Of a DNA stretch of 12,854 bases, positions 12,692 through 12,854 are shown piece by piece. The notes beneath the pieces are model-generated. The model was not told the DNA's origin. It was given only the letters and a program-made list of their open reading frames with translations, and ran no database searches. Origin of the DNA: Anaerolineae bacterium (GTDB lineage: Bacteria > Chloroflexota > Anaerolineae > JACIWR01); contig JAGGZG010000257.1 of the NCBI GenBank assembly GCA_021162125.1, positions 1 through 12,854 of the forward strand, given 5' to 3'. Numbering within the stretch: position 1 is the first letter of the stretch; each line of letters begins with the position of its first letter. The position numbers were made by a program, and so were the translations under genes.

Positions 12692-12720
12692 ATTATAGGT
12701 CAGAGTAGCGCCTGTGTCAA
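12692..12720 (-). promoter_or_regulatory. Consensus sigma-A promoter for rpmF and probably the fab operon
   Basis: On the minus strand TTGACA (12715-12720) and TATAAT (12692-12697) are exact consensus boxes with the ideal 17-bp spacer. Transcription should start near 12685, leaving a leader of about 90 nt before GTG 12591. This is the strongest promoter seen in the window and suits a ribosomal protein gene. Confidence 0.85.
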
Positions 12721-12733
12721 ACGCAGGGCCAGA

Positions 12734-12761
12734 AACCCGTTTCCTCGGAGGAAATGGGGTT
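12734..12761 (-). terminator. Imperfect hairpin upstream of the rpmF promoter, possible terminator
   Basis: AACCC-TTTCCTC faces GAGGAAA-GGGGTT with a small internal mismatch, and on the minus strand it is followed by TTTCTGG. It lies just ahead of the -35 box and could end the transcript of a gene beyond the right edge. The T-run is short, so the call is weak. Confidence 0.35.
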
Positions 12762-12854
12762 GCTTTGAGCCAAATTCGTATTTGTGAATCGCCGGCCGCT
12801 CGTGCGCTACTGTGCCTCTGGCCCGGGTGGCTTATTCTCCTGCGTTGCTGGGGC
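12762..12854. other. Right-edge stretch with no recognisable gene
   Basis: On the minus strand one frame reads APATQENKPPGPEAQ to a TAG at 12807-12809, which could be the tail of a gene starting outside the window. Another frame stops after six codons, so the choice is unresolved. DUF177 (yceD) is a common neighbour before rpmF, but nothing here shows it. Confidence 0.2.

Noticed and set aside
1..12854. CRISPR array, tRNA or rRNA genes
   Set aside because: No regularly spaced repeats, cloverleaf-like segments or conserved rRNA stretches were seen in the gaps between genes.

Overview
This is a GC-rich bacterial window in which every supported gene lies on the minus strand, so transcription runs from the right end to the left end. 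No rRNA, tRNA, CRISPR array or complete insertion sequence was seen. The gene set (FabK rather than FabI, an Asp23-type protein beside nusB, a cyclic-2,3-diphosphoglycerate-synthetase-like GTPase, MNT/HEPN-type genes and a CoA-ester degradation cluster) would suit a Chloroflexota/Anaerolineae-like organism. That placement is inference from gene content and style, with no marker gene to prove it.

Right part (12854 to about 7276), housekeeping. A consensus sigma-A promoter (TTGACA, 17 bp, TATAAT) drives rpmF (ribosomal protein L32). It is followed by a 273-nt leader with repeats and hairpins, then fabK, fabD and fabG (type II fatty acid synthesis), an Asp23/Gls24-family protein, nusB, a TatA/B-type protein and tatC. 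Spacing is tight apart from the rpmF-fabK and fabD-fabG gaps, and fabK/fabD and tatB/tatC overlap. Ribosome, membrane-lipid and export genes are therefore probably co-transcribed. The usual partners plsX, fabH, acpP and fabF are absent.

Middle (7232 to about 4713). A 438-residue P-loop GTPase of the cyclic 2,3-diphosphoglycerate synthetase family is followed by a nucleotidyltransferase of the MNT (MntA antitoxin) type with an antitoxin-like N-terminal segment. Overlapping its end is a wrecked gene: the first ~33 codons look like a HepT (DUF86/HEPN) toxin, then join a second nucleotidyltransferase remnant that carries an in-frame TGA. It is read here as the scar of MntA-HepT modules that duplicated and recombined.

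Left part (4550 to 1), a CoA-ester catabolic operon: an SCP2-type thiolase-like protein with Gly at the usual catalytic Cys position, a DUF35 partner lacking the zinc-ribbon cysteines, both subunits of a glutaconate-type CoA-transferase, and the start of an acyl-CoA dehydrogenase that runs off the window. Two near-identical GTGAC-based palindromes sit in front of two of these genes. The most interesting candidates are the cysteine-less thiolase/DUF35 pair (possibly a retro-aldolase rather than a thiolase) within an undefined degradation pathway, and the chimeric toxin/antitoxin scar.
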